A stretch of DNA of 64,000 nucleotides from Aureobasidium sp. EXF-3400 (lineage: Eukaryota; Ascomycota; Dothideomycetes; Dothideales; Saccotheciaceae), in contig SWBL01000130.1 in assembly GCA_024195585.1 (NCBI GenBank), forward strand, positions 1-64,000. The letters are read 5' to 3'. How positions within the stretch are numbered: the first letter of the stretch is position 1; the number at the start of each line of letters is the position of its first letter. Shown piece by piece: positions 1 to 10,907 of the stretch. The position numbers and the translations under genes are program-made. Below the pieces are notes generated by a model, which was given only the letters and a program-made list of their open reading frames with translations, did not search any database and was not told where the DNA came from.

Positions 1-3000
1 TCACCCACCGTAGTACTAATCTGCCGTTCAACTGCTTATGTATGGCAGAGCGGACGGGATGCCCAGTTTTCAGCTGACTGTGGCCGTATGTGCTTGATTT
101 GCGAATTTGTCGATTTATAACCCTTTCATCAATCAACGATGGGCAGTCGGAAAATTGGATGCCCCTCGCATCCTTGAGTTAGCGAGGCGATTGGGTTCAC
201 AGCGTTCGACAGTGTCATGAAATCTAAGAGTTATAATCTCCATCATCAGAGTAGGACAATCTTCTAGAGAAACTGGTGATCATAGCGCGTGTTGCTATCT
301 GTCAACACATATTCCATGGCAATAACAACGACAGAATTCTTCTGAGCCTCTCTACTACATCATTGACTGTATAGTGGTAGTATCGAAGTCCTTCGGTCTC
401 TCCATACTATTCATGGTCTTAAGTGTGGACAATGGTATTGATGGAAGGTGTTCAATATCACTACAGGGTGTCACGGTCAACATGTAAAAAGAAAAACAAA
501 AAAAAAGAAAAAGAATTCGAATTAGGTTACAAAGACAAGGCCTGTGGTCTTGACGGCGATCCATGCATCTGGAGCCTGAATAATCGAGGACTAAGAGGAT
601 CAGATGCTAGCTACTAGAAGGTAGATTCTGGAGCTGGATTCTTTATATGTGGGCTTTCAAGGCCGAGTGGTTGGTTGTTGGAATCTACAATTGAGCCATA
701 GAGAGAACATATAGGTTTGAGTGATGAAATCCAGACAACATTGCCAGACATGCACCAACTACTAGAGTCCGCCTCGCCTTGTGACCGAGGTCGCCAACTG
801 CTGGCGGCTGTGTGTTGATGCCACAGCGGTTGGACGGATACAGCGAAGGAATGTACTGGCTGCACTATATGATTCAAGTGAGTACATCTAGGTACACCTG
901 CTGTGTCAAATCCTGATACACGTCTTGCGATCCTGTGACATCAAACCATCTCTTTCTATAGTCTCTTATCAATCCTGAGGGACCGCTATTCTGGCTTAAT
1001 GGCGTGTAGGAGAGTTTGCGAAAGCACAATATGTTTGACGGTCGGGATACACTTCTGGGAGTTTTTATGAAGGATGCCGCATGAGCTTCGATGTACGAGT
1101 GCTGATCGTTACTGGACTGATTGATGTACTGTGAGGCTGTCAATCATCATTCGGAGCCATAGCTCGCCTCAGGCACGCTTAAGAGACATGTCTGTCTGTG
1201 TCTCGTTCACCATCGCCAGTCAGTCGCAGGTCAGTATCGCGTATGCGTATCTGGCTTATTGGTCATCGGCGTGAGGCCGTCGTGCGAGACCCGACGCGTC
1301 AAGGAGAAGGCAGACGAGGTCAGGATAAGAAGCAGCCAAGAGGACAAGACAATCCCAAGGACTGACAGATGATTGCAAGCATCTAGCAGAGGCTTGACAT
1401 GCCCAGAACTGCTTGATTGTTCGCCAGGACATCCTTCGCCCGCCAAGGGTCCAGTAAGTCGGAAGGCGGTTGCCAATGGAACATGCTATCGGTCAGGAGC
1501 TTGACATTCATGCTTGACGCAGCCACCTTCTTGGCTTGCTTCATGCTTGACGACATATCTTCATATCATGGCTGGAAGAAGAAAATGCGACGGACCGCAT
1601 GAGGGACAGATGACCCAAGTCGAGCAAAAAGCAGCGCATCATTGACTTCAAGATGTGCACGCCCAGGCCGGCAAAATGAAGATGAATGCGGCGAAGAGCA
1701 ACAAGACGGCGCTCGCCTGCTTCTAGAATCGATCAAATCATCAATAAGATCCACACTACTTCTGCACCCTGTGCCCTTTTCCTTTGCCTCGGAGTCTATC
1801 TTGTGTGCATTAGCGGCTGATATCTCCCGCCTGACTCAAGCTTCTTGTTGTTTTTGTCGTCCAGAAGGGTATTTGTTATTGACAATCCAAGTTTGGCTCA
1901 GCCATTCAGTTCAAGAAGAATCAACACATGTGTTGTGATAGTACGGGATCCTAACGCGAACATGCCAGCCTTTGATGATTGTGGATGATCGGGAAATTGG
2001 CAATGCTACGCGTGTTTCTCCGAAGGCTGGTCAGTAACGATCACCGTAACGATTGACGAGATAGCCGCCGCCGTTTGAACAAGGACCGAAGAACAGAAGC
2101 TCGTTGATTGAACGAGGACCGCCAAGCTGCATGCCTGTAGGCGCATCTGTACGAAGGAGAGTGCAGATTTTCGCTTGCGAGACGAGTATAGTGCTTCGAT
2201 AGCCGCTTATTATTCCGAAGGATCTTGGTTGGAGATGGTCATCGGCGGTGGAGGTCCAGCATAGGTTGCGCGGGTGACAGAGATATCCACATCAGGTCTT
2301 GGAAGATCCATCCGGCAGCGCAACTCGATGCAAGACACCAGGCGCTCCCGCCTTAGGGAGAATTTCCCCTACTGGATGTCACCGAACCCTGAAGCTGTGA
2401 GGAAGTTTGGGACGAAGTGGCTTTGCCAAGCATAACGTGGAGTCCCGAATGGCCAGACACGAGCAACAAACGTGGAGAAATGATTGACTCTGATTGGCTC
2501 ATTCTTACTTCACCTTTTGACACGCCCTCGCAACTTCTCGAGTCTCGCTCGGCTATCTGCCATAAACGTCCCTCGGACTCACCACTCTGCGGCAAGGACC
2601 AGACAGGCGACGCAACTAGCAGAGGGTAACATCGCACAAGCCGCGAATCAACTGCAATTTTTCGCTCGGTCTTGCCGCAGCACATGTGAGTGGGACGACT
2701 ACCCAATAACTGGTCCGGAACGAGTAGACCTGACATTGCATGTACCACCAGCTTGGGAAGTATTGAAGATTCTGTCATGCAGGTGCAGTCTCGCGAGATA
2801 TATTTGAAAGCGAGGGCGGTGTCTTCGCGATGATGATCGCCCGAACCATGTTCATGCGACAAGTTGATTTTCATGGAGGGTGAGAACGCAATGGTAGACG
2901 AAGGTTCCTTCTTCTGAGAGTGTCGCAACTCTGATAAAACACGAGCTATGGACTGTGGTTCTCATGGGCCCCACGCGCAGACCGATCACTCGACATGTTG

Positions 3001-3406
3001 CTCGAATGGGCCGTTGTGCTAGAAAGAGCTAAGATTAGGCTTCCTGAGTTAGAAGTCAAGACCGTGCAAAGACGTTCTCAAGCACCCCAAGATCCAAAGC
3101 CACGGCCTTGGCTTTCTTGTGCGTGATACAATGCAGTCTTCTCATTGGATCCCGACCCAAAGCGCCACAGTCTGGGCCTGCAATGAGTTGAGGAACAAGC
3201 AACCATCCGTCTGACAGCCAAGTCAAATCCTCGAGTGAAGTTGCAGTAGATAAAAGAAGCCATCTGCTCACCCCTACCTTGTTTTGTCTCGTCCATCATC
3301 AGCCATTCACTTCTGAAGACCGATCGTTCACAGTCAGAACTATCTGACTTCTCCTTCCCCTACATTCATTGCTTCCATCTGTCCTAGACAGTATCTCACC
3401 ACAGCA
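1..3406. other. Gene-free stretch at the left edge
   Basis: I see no gene here that I can support. The longest reading frames (up to about 190 codons at 2353-2928, minus strand) have no recognisable domain and contain long serine-rich, low-information stretches. An A-rich tract lies at 486-512. Two AACGTG hexamers (CACGTT on the other strand) lie at 2434-2439 and 2469-2474, about 0.95 kb upstream of the phosphate transporter. The last 350 bases are probably its promoter and 5' UTR. Confidence 0.5.
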
Positions 3407-5149
3407 ATGGCCGTCCCCAACAACAGAACCGTCGGCGGTAACGCAGCCTTCCACAACTTCAACAACGACTTCGCCCATATCGAGGACCCCAACGAGCGCC
3501 GCAGACTCGCTCTTGCCGAGATCGACAAGGCCCCTTTCGGCTGGTACCACGTTCGCGCAATCATCGTCGCCGGTATTGGTTTCTTCACCGATGCCTACGA
3601 CATCTTCGCCATCGGTCTCGTCACCAACATGCTGGGTGTTGTCTACTGGCAGGATGCTAAGGGCAAGGCTGCTGGTAAGATTCCCCAGACTGCCGACACT
3701 GCCATCAAGGTCGCTACCTCCGGTGGTACCGTCATCGGACAGCTTGGTTTCGGTTACCTCGCCGATGTTGTCGGTCGTAAGAAGATGTACGGTCTCGAAC
3801 TCATGATCATCATCTTCGCAACTCTCGCTCAAGCTCTTTCCTCGGACTCCCCCGCTATCTCCATCGTCGGCATCATCATCTTCTGGCGTGTTCTCATGGG
3901 TATCGGTATCGGTGGTGACTACCCTCTCTCGTCTATCATTACCTCTGAGTTCGCTACCACCAAGTGGCGCGGTGCCATGATGGGTTCCGTCTTCGCCATG
4001 CAGGGTATCGGTCAGTTCGCTGCTGGTATGATCGCTCTTATCGTCACTGTCGGCTTCAAGGGATCGCTCGAGAGCGGAAAGAACCCTGCCGCCTGTGACG
4101 GTGTCTGCCAGCTTGCCGTCGACAAGATGTGGCGTGTCATCATCGGCTTCGGTGCCGTCCCCGGATGCATTGCTCTCTACTACCGTCTTACCATCCCCGA
4201 GACTCCTCGTTACACCTTCGATGTCGCCCGCGACGTTGTCAAGGCTGACACCGACTCCAAGGCCTACCTCAACGGCAAGTCTCACGGCGAGCCTGATGAG
4301 ATCACCCGCGTCCAGATGCGTGAGGCTACCGCTGGTAAACTCGAGGTCCCCAAGGCCTCGTGGGCTGACTTCTTCCGTCATTACGGCCAGTGGAAGAACG
4401 CAAAGATGCTCATTGGTACTGCTGGCTCATGGTTCTTCCTCGACGTTGCTTTCTACGGTGTCTCGCTCAACAACTCTGTCATCCTTGCAGCTATCGGTTA
4501 CACCGGTGGTAAGAACATGTACGAGGTCTACTACAACAACGCTGTCGGTAACTTGATCATTGTCTGCGCCGGTGCCATCCCTGGTTACTGGGTCACTGTC
4601 GCTCTGGTTGACACCGTCGGTCGCAAGCCCATTCAAATCATGGGTTTCACTCTCCTCACCATCTTCTTCTGCATCTTTGGCTTCGGATACAATGTCATTG
4701 GCACGAGCGGCAAACTCGGTCTCTACATTCTGTGCCAGTTCTTCTTCAACTTCGGTCCCAACGCCACCACCTTCATTGTTCCTGGCGAGTGCTTCCCTAC
4801 CCGCTACCGCTCTACCTCTCACGGTATCTCTGCCGCCTCGGGCAAGATCGGTGCCATCATTGCTCAGGTCGTCATTGGTCCCCTCCGCGTTCGCGGTGCT
4901 ACTGCCACCAACGCTTCTCCTTGGTTGAACCACGTCCTCCAGATCTTCGCTCTCTTCATGTTCCTCGGTATCTTCACTTCGCTCCTCATCCCCGAGACCA
5001 AGCGCAAGACCCTCGAGCAGCTTGCCGGCGAAGTTCCCGGTACTCCCGAGTACGATGAGCACACCCACGGTGCTGCCCACGGCGCCGCTCACACCAAGAC
5101 CTCTGAGGATTACTCATCCAGCAACCCTGCTGAGAAGTCTGCTGTTTAA
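3407..5149 (+). CDS. PHO84: High-affinity inorganic phosphate transporter (PHO84-like)
   Basis: Intronless, 580 residues, the usual length for fungal Pho84. The protein is a plasma-membrane proton/phosphate symporter of the major facilitator superfamily. Visible hallmarks are the cytosolic N-terminus, the first membrane segment with FFTDAYDIFAI, the loop motif DVVGRKKMYG near residue 120, the Pi:H+ symporter signature GIGIGGDYPLSSIITSE near residue 166 followed by KWRGAMM, a long central hydrophilic loop, and a second half with the conserved FGPNATTFIVPGE segment. The tail is rich in His, Ala and Ser. Codon choice is strongly biased to C-ending codons, as expected for high expression; this bias also opens a 360-codon antisense frame that is not a gene. 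In fungi this family is induced by phosphate starvation. Confidence 0.95.
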   Translation: MAVPNNRTVGGNAAFHNFNNDFAHIEDPNERRRLALAEIDKAPFGWYHVRAIIVAGIGFFTDAYDIFAIGLVTNMLGVVYWQDAKGKAAGKIPQTADTAIKVATSGGTVIGQLGFGYLADVVGRKKMYGLELMIIIFATLAQALSSDSPAISIVGIIIFWRVLMGIGIGGDYPLSSIITSEFATTKWRGAMMGSVFAMQGIGQFAAGMIALIVTVGFKGSLESGKNPAACDGVCQLAVDKMWRVIIGFGAVPGCIALYYRLTIPETPRYTFDVARDVVKADTDSKAYLNGKSHGEPDEITRVQMREATAGKLEVPKASWADFFRHYGQWKNAKMLIGTAGSWFFLDVAFYGVSLNNSVILAAIGYTGGKNMYEVYYNNAVGNLIIVCAGAIPGYWVTVALVDTVGRKPIQIMGFTLLTIFFCIFGFGYNVIGTSGKLGLYILCQFFFNFGPNATTFIVPGECFPTRYRSTSHGISAASGKIGAIIAQVVIGPLRVRGATATNASPWLNHVLQIFALFMFLGIFTSLLIPETKRKTLEQLAGEVPGTPEYDEHTHGAAHGAAHTKTSEDYSSSNPAEKSAV

Positions 5150-6130
5150 AGACTTGCGATATGATGGCTTTTTCCTTTACTCTCTCTTGATACCACAAAA
5201 ACTGTTCATTGGTGTATATAAACGGGTCTCCCAAGCGCTGGGTTGATGTTCCCTCCTGTTTTTCACTTTTTTGCTTAGCGGCTTTGATTTTAGCTGGTCA
5301 ATGGTTCAGCTTGATACTTAATGTTGACAACCTTCACTTTCACTCTTCGCTTCCAGTGCCCTGTACTTTTGTGATTGTGCTTGCCTTCTCCCTGTCTGCT
5401 CGCAACTGCTTTCTTAACACCTAGTCCGTGTCTTAATTTTCCTCGAGCCATTACAAACTTTGACTCCCCACGATCGTTTGGAGGTGTTGAGGATATCCCT
5501 GTGCCAAACACTTGACATCTGCATTGTCCAACTCTGTCTGGTTCACCTTCATCATGTAGGATAGCTCATTGTGGTAGGCGATGGTTTGCCTTGTGCATCT
5601 TCTTCATTTCTGCGTTCCTTCTGTATGCACCCCGCCTCATCTGCACGCAGCCTTTGCACGCACCTCACCTCTGCACGCACCTCGTCTCTGCACGCACCTC
5701 GCCTGTGCGCAGCAAAGTTGTGCTTACCCTGCCTTGCATGTACTTGCTGTCATACTCGGCTGTATCGGATTGATTCGACGACAATGCTGTGCTACGATGT
5801 GCAGGAAGCAGTGATTTGCAAGAGGCAGTGGAAGCAGGTACAGATGACTGAGGAAGCCACAGCATTCAGCAGATTCAAGTGACCAGAGTATGATAGGGTG
5901 TTGAATGAAACCATATTCAGCGTATACCATTCATTCAACTAGAGTAGGAACCACCTCTTAAGGTGCTTGACATGTTGGTAGAACTTAAGCATAATGGCGT
6001 TCTCCTTTCCTGTATGAATAGACTATATGTGTATGGCGAGAAGATTCACGTACGAGGGACGATCGAGCATGTCGGAGTCAAAGTCGACGTTCGAATTATG
6101 AGGGGCTTAGAGCAGCCCTTTGACCTTGGG
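5150..6130. other. Intergenic stretch after the phosphate transporter
   Basis: This holds the 3' region of the phosphate transporter, a short 17-base tandem repeat at 5638-5712, and then sequence up to the decayed zinc-finger gene. No other coding signal is supportable. Confidence 0.5.
5638..5712. repeat. Short 17-bp tandem repeat
   Basis: About three close copies and degenerate flanking copies of a 17-base unit with the core TGCACGCACCTC lie between 5638 and 5712. It is non-coding and lies between the phosphate transporter and the decayed zinc-finger gene. Confidence 0.8.
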
Positions 6131-7109
6131 TCAAAGAGCGTGTGAGTTGACAGTGCGATTGTGGTCGCCGTAACATCGGTAGAAATGCGCGACGTACATG
6201 GCTCGAGTAGAGAAGCCGAGTTTGCACAAGGAGCAGCTGTGATGGCCGGGTGCCTTTTACGATGCCGCAGTATGCCTTTTCACCCAGTGAGTAATCGCAA
6301 AGCGGTGATTTGCATCTGTGAAGACCTTGTCGCCTTTGAAGTTGCATGAGGCCTTGTGAACTCCAGGATTGACATACTCGGAAGGACATTTGAATGAAGT
6401 AGGGGGCCTGAACTTGGCCATCTCTGCACATGTCCTCGAGTTGTAGGGGATAAAACGATGGCAGTCGTCTAGGAACCCTCTTCCACAACTGAACTCGCAC
6501 AAGACCCCGGTGGCATTGAAGTACTTCCCAGTGAGTGGGGTGTTCGATATGCTGATAGAACTTGTAGCATGTAACTTCAGGATCAAACCTCTCTTTGCAG
6601 TCAGGGAAGGGGCAGCGAAAGGTGGCGTAAGAGTCGAATTCGCCAATAACCTGGCAGGCTGTTCTGTACTGCAGCTCGTTGTCTGCCCTATGAGCAGTAG
6701 AGAGACTAGCGACGTAGAGCTGCATATCTCGTCGTGAAGGCTTCGGACCCGCATCGACGTGTTGGATGTCATCAACAGGATGGTGGAGGATACCATTGTC
6801 GTCACTCCCGAATGCATCTTCATCGACTTCTTCCATCTCGCTAATGTTGCTCTGGAGGAGCACGTCCAAATCTCGTCCTTTGATAACATAGTATAGTACA
6901 GTGAAAGCCTTAGGAAACATACCCGCCATTGTGGCATCGGCGTAGTGTCGATGATTGTATGGTGTAGGGTATGACAAGCGTTCGATGCATGACTTCCACC
7001 GGTTTATCTGGTCTGTGATGGTCTTGTGTGGCACCTTTGTACGAGGATGAGGGGGTACAGGCACGTCGAAGTTGCCAGCGAATTTGTATCGTAGGATGTC
7101 GTTATCCAC
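6131..7109 (-). pseudogene. Broken C2H2-type zinc-finger gene
   Basis: One protein appears to be spread over two minus-strand frames. From about 7109 to 6540 the first frame ends with a finger-like block (FRCPFPDCKERF, then YQHIEHPTH). The second frame then carries on with further Cys/His blocks (CNFKGDKVF and ITHWVKRH), meets an in-frame TAA at 6257-6259, and continues in the same frame to 6131 with CSLCKLGF and HFYRCYGDH. A one-base frameshift near 6530-6560 and a stop codon therefore interrupt it. The first frame has no ATG between its upstream stop and residue V at 7109; a CTGCAG acceptor near 7130 may mark a missing 5' exon. I could not find GT-AG introns that repair both breaks. Role unknown; probably a DNA- or RNA-binding relic. 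Confidence 0.6.
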
Positions 7110-7332
7110 TGGAGCTCTGAACGCCTCGACTGCAGGCGAGCGGACAGTGTCTGTCTATCGGCGTATGTTTGATCAAAGCATTCGTCTTTTAGGAGAGCGA
7201 TTTGAATATTGCTAAACTAATGTTGAAGTGCTGAAGCAATATAGACGAACCCTTCACTGTGAGCAGTCGACCATTGACTCGTAATCAGCTGAACATTCGC
7301 GGTCCTCATCGCCGACTGAGTACAAGCCGCTT

Positions 7333-8784
7333 TCACCAGACAACGTCAGATGCTCGACGGCGTAGTGACCTTCCTCGTGTCTGGATCGTTTGGGTAGATG
7401 GAGGGGAGACTCTCCAGGTAGATGAAGGGGGAGACTCTCCGGGCAGATGATGAGAGCTCTTAAGGCTTCGCTTGTGCAGTCGACGAGTCGCGTCTGATTC
7501 GCGGGCATGGACTTTGTCGGAGACGTGGTGACCGGAGACGTGGTGACCAGAGATGTGGTAACTAGAGACGGACTTCTGACTGACGGTTGTAGCGTTGGTG
7601 GCTGATGACTTGTATGGCTGGCGATATGAAGATGACTGTTGGCGGAACCCTCGATCTCGCGTAGAGTGTCCACAATGGACTTCTGACGAAGGCATCCGAG
7701 AGAAGCGAGTGCCGTTGTCATGTGAACGAAACCCAGCAGGAGAGGAGCTCTTGGTATGAATCCTTTTCGACGAAAGCCTTCGAGAGAAGCGAGTGTCCTC
7801 GCTATCGGAACGGAACCCAGCAGGAGAGGAGCTCTTGGTGTGAATTCTCCTCGACGAAGGCATCCGAGAGAAGCGGGTGTCGTCACCATTGGAACGGAAG
7901 CTTGCATGAGGGGAGTTCTCGACGTAGGGCGTTTTTGATGAAGGCTTCCTTGATGATGGTTTTTTAGACGAAGGTTCTCGAGAGAAGCGAGGGTCATCCT
8001 CGTAGCCGGAGCTGATGTAGACGAGGGAAGGCTTCTTGTCTGGACGCTAGGGGGGTGAAACGGGCTTCTTGCTTCGATGCTGGGAAGATGGAACTGGCTT
8101 CCGGGATGAGGTGTTCTGATAGGCAGTGCGATGTTGTTTGGGAGGGGAAGGTGGGACTTGACGCTTGGAGAAGAACATCTTCTGGCGAATACGATAGCCA
8201 TCGTCGTGGTCGTCCAAACGTGGGCGTCCCGGGGAATTGAAGCTCTTCTCGCGGGCATCTGGACCATCGAGAGAGTGGTGGCCGAGGGCTGGTTTCCGAG
8301 GAGCGTGGTCGTCTTAACGTAAGCGTCCTGGGGAAGCGAAGCTCTTCTGACGGGCATCAGAACCATCGAGAGGGTGGCGGCTGAGGGTTGGCTCTCTGGG
8401 GGGATCATCGCCTGGACGTGAGACTCCCAGGGTAGCGAAGCTCTTCTGGCGGACATCGGGGCCATCGAGAGAGTGGCGCTGGAGGGCTGGCTCTCGGCGA
8501 GAGTTGTTGACTGGAGGCGGGACTTGGAAGAAAGATGACCTCTTCTTGTGGGCGGGTTGATCTTCTTCAGGCTCATGCACAGGCGAGGTGAGGCTACAGG
8601 CGATTCCGCGTTTGATGCAATAACCACATCTAGGCTTGCTTTCGTCGCACCGATAAGCAGCAGGAACGTCAGTGAGTGAACGAGGAAGTGATGAGTATCG
8701 AGCATGGCTGCTGACCTTGACGTGCCGCTGTTTGCATTGTGTGCATTCTGCGCGTGATTTGGTGTGACTTCGATGTGTTGCCGT
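7333..8784 (-). pseudogene. Decayed Zn(II)2Cys6 transcription factor with repeat-rich tail
   Basis: One minus-strand frame runs from 8784 to the TGA at 7333-7335 with two internal stops (TAA at 8314-8316, TAG at 8047-8049). Its start reads RSHTKSR, CTQCKQRHVK and, after 22 intervening codons, CDESKPRCGYCIKRGIAC: a full Zn2Cys6 cluster. The intact relative at 13.7-15.0 kb has the same N-terminus. There the start is ATG and an intron sits after HVK; here the aligned start is ACG (8782-8784) and the intron's expected AG acceptor reads GG, so the intron would be retained. No in-frame ATG lies between the TAG at 8803-8805 and the ACG. The tail holds degenerate repeats: RHSLDG-type units (about 8230-8500) and DTRFSR/KSSSPAGFRS units (about 7680-7990). 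An overlapping 528-codon ATG frame (7254-8840) is open but lacks the zinc cluster. Confidence 0.8.
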
Positions 8785-9287
8785 TGAAGGAAGGGGCGTT
8801 GTCTATTGCATGCTGTATAGTGGAGTGAGGGTATATGCATATGACAATACAGAGTACAGGATGCAGAGTGTAAGCAGGTTACAAGGGAGTGTGTTGATGG
8901 GGAGAGGAAGTAGGCAGTGGAGATGGTATTGGTGGATTGGAAGGGACGAGACGATCGGCAGCGTCATATGTTCTGCATGTGGTAGCCACCCTCGGCGGGA
9001 GGAGGAATGGAAGGCACTGACAGACTGACTTTGGAGGAAGACATAAGGAATTGAGGCCCGCTACACCGATGCAGGAGATGGGAAAAATAAACATGGTGAA
9101 AAAAAAAAGGAAAAAGGAAAAAGGATTGAATATCTATGTACATAAGTGGTTATCGAAGAGTACTGCATTGATTAAAACCAGATGAGGAAAAAAGCGACAA
9201 AGAAATCAGACGCAAAGAATTTGGGTATCGCTCGCCGTGTAAAAGAAAAAACAGTCCGGAGAATTGGTTGTTGATGCTGTGTTCGGT
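8785..9287. other. Intergenic stretch
   Basis: No gene seen. It contains the region upstream of the decayed zinc-cluster gene and a purine-rich A/G tract around 9098-9125. It is followed by the 3' end of the Ras-like gene. Confidence 0.5.
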
Positions 9288-10159
9288 TTACCAGCACTTC
9301 AAGCTGGAGAAGAAGCCACCCTTCTTCTTTTTCTTCTGCGGCGATGTAGCCGCAGATTCGGACTCTGAGAAACGCAGCTTCTCAGACTCGCTAGTGATGT
9401 TTGGTGCAGGAGCAGATTGATGTGTTTCAGTTGCTGCCGAGACGCGTTGGGAGTTGATTTGGTTGTAGGATGCCGGGTTGGTGAGGGAAGGGAAGTTTGG
9501 TCGCAGACCTGCTGCGTATTGTTCTCTGGCTTCGACTACGCGTTTGACGATTGCTATCCGTGGATGTCAGTTTCTGTTGCTGCTTGTAGAGCAAGATGCG
9601 ACTTACAGGCAAAAGTCTCCTCGATGTTAACGACTTCGCGCGCCGAGGTCTCCATGAATCCACAGCCTCTGCTCTTTGCCCACTCTAAGCCTTCAGCAGC
9701 ACCGACTTGTCTCTGACCCTGAAGATCACACTTGTTTCCAGCGACCATGATAGCCGGCCAGCACTTTCCCTGCTCTTGTCTGTTCTCCCTCTCCATCTCA
9801 ATCAACTCGGCGAAGAAGTCGAGGTTTTGCAAAGATTGGGCATTGGTGATATCGTAGACGAAGAGGAAAGCGTCGGAAGTCAGGTTTGCGGCAGACCACA
9901 TGCCGCGGTATTCTTCTTGGCCGGCCGTGTCGGTGAGGAAGAGAGAGTAGGTTTGGCCGTTGATGGTGCGGGTGACTGAATACGAGTCTTCGATTGTGGG
10001 ATCGTAGTCGTGGGACCAGGCCGAGCGGACGATGCGCAGTGTGATTGATGATTTACCTGGCGCATTGCATTAGTATGGTTGCTGACCATGTGGGTTAGAG
10101 TGTCGGTACGTACCACAGCCGCCGTCGCCGCAAATGGTGATGGAGATCTTGTCGTCCAT
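9288..10159 (-). CDS. Ras-family small GTPase with unusual C-terminus
   Basis: Three exons, complement of 9288-9553, 9607-10056 and 10114-10159, encode 253 residues with GT-AG introns of 53 and 57 nt. All GTPase motifs are present: P-loop GDGGCGKS (residues 11-18), effector region YDPTIEDSY, DTAGQEEYRGMW, NKCD and ETSA. This is a signalling GTPase, closest in feel to the Ras/Rheb/Rap branch rather than Rho or Rab. The extension after the G domain is Ser/Pro/Gln-rich and ends in a polybasic KKKK stretch, then SLKCW and a stop. That is not a CAAX box, so ordinary farnesylation is not predicted; the lone Cys could be palmitoylated. A GTAAAC donor overlaps the stop codon, so an extra 3' exon is conceivable. 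Start chosen because MDDKISITICGDGGC matches the family start. Confidence 0.9.
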
Positions 10160-10907
10160 GGTCGGTGCGCGATTGTCGCTGTGATGATGTGTCTTGTGAA
10201 GAATGAAAGAGTCGAGGGTGGTGCGAAAAGACTACAAGTATAGATGTCGAGTGACGGAGAGCGGAGAAGGTGTCAGAGAAGGTCGAGGTTGTCGAAGTAA
10301 GACGAGTGTCGGGTCGAGGGATGAGCAGAAAGTGAAAGTTATAGGCAATAGAAAGCGAGGAAGATCAACTGCCAATAATCAAGTGCGCCAATGAATGTCA
10401 GAACGGAGAGAATAGAAGATGAAAGAGAAAGGTCTAGTGCATGTCGTATGCTGACAGAGTCATGTTGATGTTGAGATGGTGGAGCCGTCGCTGGTCCCTG
10501 GTTCGATGACGCTCGGTCCGTTTTTACTCAAATGCGCTGTCGATCTTCCTCATCGCCCATGCGGATCTGCTCTGCAGAAGAACGGCCCTGCAGGAAACAC
10601 ATGGAGCTTGCTCTGGCTCTATTTCATGTTTTCTTTCCTAAGAGTTGAATGTCTTCTTAGTAGAGAAGTATTTACGACTGACTGCTTGAATACAAATCAT
10701 GAATGGATCTCAACGGCCCCGGACCACCGTGAAACACTTCCGAACCACGATGTCCAGGCTCTCCACTTTTTAGAGCCCACCTTAGAGTTACTGCTCCTCG
10801 ATTCATGCTTGGAGACCAGTACATTCTGAAACATCAGTAAAGGAGTAGACTCCATCCGTGAAAGTAAGTTGTGCATGTGAAAGGTTCAATTTGAGAAGAT
10901 ACTGCCT
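10160..10907. other. Intergenic stretch
   Basis: This is the promoter and 5' region of the Ras-like gene (purine-rich on the plus strand near 10200-10440), followed by the 3' flank of the jacalin-like gene. A 117-codon plus-strand frame at 10476-10829 has no recognisable feature and I do not call it. Confidence 0.5.

Noticed and set aside
2353..2928. 191-codon minus-strand frame in the left flank
   Set aside because: No domain, low-information sequence and no conserved-looking block.
3299..4381. 360-codon antisense frame across the phosphate transporter
   Set aside because: It is rich in Asp, Gly, Thr and Glu, which is what C-ending codon bias of the sense gene gives in reverse. It has no domain.
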